Source: Cyclospora cayetanensis
Lineage: Eukaryota; Apicomplexa; Conoidasida; Eucoccidiorida; Eimeriidae
Direction: 5' to 3'
DNA: 64,000 nt
Assembly: GCF_002999335.1 (NCBI RefSeq)
Contig: NW_020312281.1
Coordinates: 124,001-188,000 of the forward strand
Part shown: piece by piece, positions 61,601 to 64,000 of the stretch
Layout of the letters: each line of letters begins with the position of its first letter
How positions within the stretch are numbered: position 1 is the first letter of the stretch
Notes under the pieces: model-generated
What the model was told of the DNA's origin: nothing
What the model saw: only the letters and a program-made list of their open reading frames with translations
Databases searched by the model: none
Translations under genes and position numbers: made by a program

Positions 61601-63091
61601 TGGGGAGCGGGTTTTTAAGGAACAAATTGAAATGTTGCATCGTGCTTTGAAAATTAGAAGCCCCCGATTAAAAGCCAACCCAGCAGCCCGATGAGGGCAG
61701 CGGAAAGCCATTATCTAAAGTGAATCACCTTTGTTCTTTATATTGCAAAGTGGTCCTATGGGTCGTTTTAAGCAAGAATGCGGAAGCCACGGCATTGGCA
61801 GGGCTATAGCCTCGTCGTTCATGTTTTTATTCTGCTTCAATTTCCATGAATTTCACCGGTGCATGTTGAGCAAACACCAGTAACGGGTGCAATAGTGATA
61901 CAGGCTTATTTGTTCTATGTAATGCGCGTGTATCCACCCACCACAGAGCCGAGTCGGATGATATTTCCGCTAGTGATCCTATGGTGTGAGTGCCGTGAAA
62001 ATGATATAGCTAATTGCGCAGGGAGCATAGTTGTTTTTCGTGTCAGGGGGTGCCGAAAGCTCTGCTTCATATCCACGACTGTATTTCGAATACTGCTACT
62101 CAAAAGTTGACTGACCGCATTTCATGCTTGGGAATGTCACAGGGGAAACTTCTGCGCCGACAGCGCGTAATCGGTGGTGATGGCAACAGTGCGCAGCAAA
62201 AAACTTCAAGTTGCAAGAGGCTTTCTGCAACACGAAGATGAATTAAGAGTGCTGCGATATGGAGTGGCATGAACAATATACTTGAAGGGAGTCCGAAATG
62301 CAATTTCGCCCGCTTGGCACGAGCGTTTCCAATTGGCAGAATATTCCAGACCTGCGCTGCACACTAGCTTCGGTACATCGACAAAAATGATTGAAATTGC
62401 ATGATAAAAGCCGATTTCTTACGTCATCGTTGCTGTGGTGTACCTGACTAGGCATGTATCTCACGGGACTGCAGCGGCGGGCTGCAACGGAGCCGACAGG
62501 GTCAGCTCCAGGAAGAGCGTTGACAACACCGGAGAGATCGATAATATGCAAATTGCATTTCCTTGCATATTATTGGCAACGTCGCAGCTGAGGGATTCGT
62601 GAATGCGCTGCGTTGTGCCACTCCTCTTTGCTGTTCCAGGGCAAATAGTCCTCCTGCTTCACCGACTCCGTATGAAATAATAATACACTCTCAGTTCATA
62701 ATTTTCATAAACAAGTACAATTTATAGCTGGTGCAGATTTTTACTGCTTGGCGCCGATGCTCTTGGTTGCTTTCCATGCACATGGAAGTTCTTTCGACGC
62801 GGGCAGCTTGCCAGCGTGCAATCCAGAACTTGTGTTTTAGTCCACGTAGCGCACCAGTATTCACCTAAGTGACGTTTGACATTACACTAGATATGTCTAG
62901 GAGCCTGTACGCTAATTTATCGCTCTCACGGCATGGTCCACCCCACATGAAGCCTCAACGATGATCCATTAGCAAATTACATTCTCTCTGTTGCAGGACA
63001 TTACCATCTGGCTTCATATGCTTTCTCACAGGGCCTTAAGTACTAGGAGCTGCGCAGGCGGTCAAAACAATAGTCAAGAGGCAGCACAAGA
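61600..63091. other. intergenic, no supported gene
   Basis: Lies between relic C and the UDP-sugar pyrophosphorylase start. No motif-bearing frames seen. Confidence 0.45.
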
Positions 63092-64000
63092 ATGCCACCA
63101 GCCTCGATGGAGCCCGCGGCCCTCAAGAAGAAAGTAATAGAAGAACTAGACCAGGGGCATCTCTTCCCCCCAAACACCTCTCCTGAAAGTGAGTAGAGGT
63201 AGCTCTACGACACCTGCATTCTCTATCGTGCGTGCTGTTGGCATTGTGCTTGTCAGCATCTTGCCAATCTACCGAGGCCACACACTTCACAGCGATTAGG
63301 AGAGGTTCCCGGTGAGCTACCTCTATCCTTTCGAGGCAGAGGCTACTCTGAAGGCTCCACGATATACTGCTCCTATCTATGTCTTGATTGTGTAGATGAG
63401 GCACGTTTGCTCAAGCAGCTTGCGGCTGCCGACGCTTCCTACCCTGGGGGCCTGAGTGCATACGTTTCGCGTTCTCGGCAATTGCTACGCGATGCCAAGG
63501 CAGGAGTGAATCCGTTCCACGAGTACACCGTGTCTGTTCCTGAGGGGGAGCGCATTCGACCTGGCACTGCAGCCTTCTTAGAGGCAGAGGAAGCGGGACT
63601 GAAGGAAATAGCTCGCTGTGCTTTCGTGGTGGTTGCCGGTGGCTTGGGAGAGCGCTTGGGCTACTGCGGTATTAAGCTCAGCCTCCCCACCAATTCATGC
63701 ACAGGCACAACGTACATCGAATATTACTGCAAGTTCGTTCAAGCGCTTCAGGAGTATGCATCGCAGGAGGCGCGAGAGATCGTGCGGCTGCCGCTTGCCA
63801 TTATGACCTCGGGTGACACACACGACCCCACAGTTGCGTTATTCGAGGAAAGCCAGTATTTTGGACTAGACAGAAACGAGGTGCATTTCATTCAACAGCA
63901 GAAAGTACCGGCATTGTCAGATATGGACGCGCACTTAGCGACAACCGCCAAGGACCCCTATACGCTCGAAATGAAACCACACGGACATGGAGACGTGCAC
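63092..64000 (+). CDS. USP: UDP-sugar pyrophosphorylase, N-terminal part (cut by window edge)
   Basis: Exon 1 is 63092-63188 and exon 2 starts at 63396 (TTGTGTAG acceptor, phase 1) and is open to the right edge, giving about 234 residues. The start ATG 63092 gives MPPASMEPAALKKKVIEELD. Family blocks: DASYPGGLSAYV, NPFHEYTVSVPEGERI, the nucleotide-binding loop VVAGGLGERLGYCGIKLSLP, and MTSGDTHDPT. Plant-type USPs convert UTP plus sugar-1-phosphates to UDP-sugars, supplying nucleotide sugars for glycoconjugates and storage glucan. The GGLGERLGY signature separates it from UDP-GlcNAc pyrophosphorylase and classical UGPase. The C-terminal half lies outside the window. Confidence 0.93.

Noticed and set aside
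1..64000. tRNA, rRNA, CRISPR array or bacterial-type operon
   Set aside because: No cloverleaf-compatible A/B box pairs, no rRNA-like conserved stretches and no regularly spaced direct repeats were seen; all recognised genes are intron-split and eukaryotic.

Overview
The window looks like nuclear DNA of an eimeriid coccidian (Apicomplexa; Eimeria/Cyclospora type). Genes are split into many short exons with GT-AG introns. CAG/CAA-type trinucleotide runs give poly-Gln, poly-Ser and poly-Ala tracts. Introns carry CA/TA, GATA and GA microsatellites. Gene content is eukaryotic housekeeping with organelle-targeted proteins. No operons, bacterial genes, tRNA, rRNA or CRISPR array were found. I assembled gene models by hand from splice sites, reading phase and protein-family motifs; the genus is inferred.

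Left part (1-22 kb). An integrase tail of a decayed Ty3/gypsy element (1-1.6 kb) is followed by a gene-poor stretch. Then come a nine-exon RAP-domain organellar RNA protein (minus, 4.1-7.8 kb), an MCM-binding protein (minus, 9.3 kb to at least 12.8 kb), NTF2 (plus, 14.9-15.9 kb), an opine-dehydrogenase-family enzyme (minus, 16.6-19.2 kb) and a secreted Ser/Thr-rich protein (minus, 20.3-21.5 kb).

Middle (22-35 kb). This is a repeat-rich, gene-poor island. A nearly full-length but heavily decayed Ty3/gypsy retrotransposon lies at 24.6-30.5 kb. Beside it are a short quasi-RRM protein (plus, 30.9-31.9 kb) and an unrecognised helical protein (minus, 32.4-33.2 kb).

Right part (35-59 kb). This is GC-richer and gene-dense: OGG1 8-oxoguanine glycosylase (minus), a Methyltransf_32-type methyltransferase with a possible OB fold (plus), prohibitin 2 (minus), an FCP1-type RNA polymerase II CTD phosphatase (minus, about 8 kb, at least 17 exons) and an RbfA-domain ribosome-maturation protein (plus). 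A third Ty3/gypsy relic (59.2-61.6 kb) precedes the 5' end of UDP-sugar pyrophosphorylase, which runs off the right edge.

The genes do not form one pathway. Themes are genome maintenance (MCMBP, OGG1), transcription and nuclear transport (FCP1, NTF2) and organelle function (RAP protein, prohibitin 2, RbfA-like protein, possibly the qRRM protein). The points most worth a second look are the three same-orientation retroelement relics, the opine-dehydrogenase homologue, the extra C-terminal region on FCP1, and several lineage-specific fusions and extensions.
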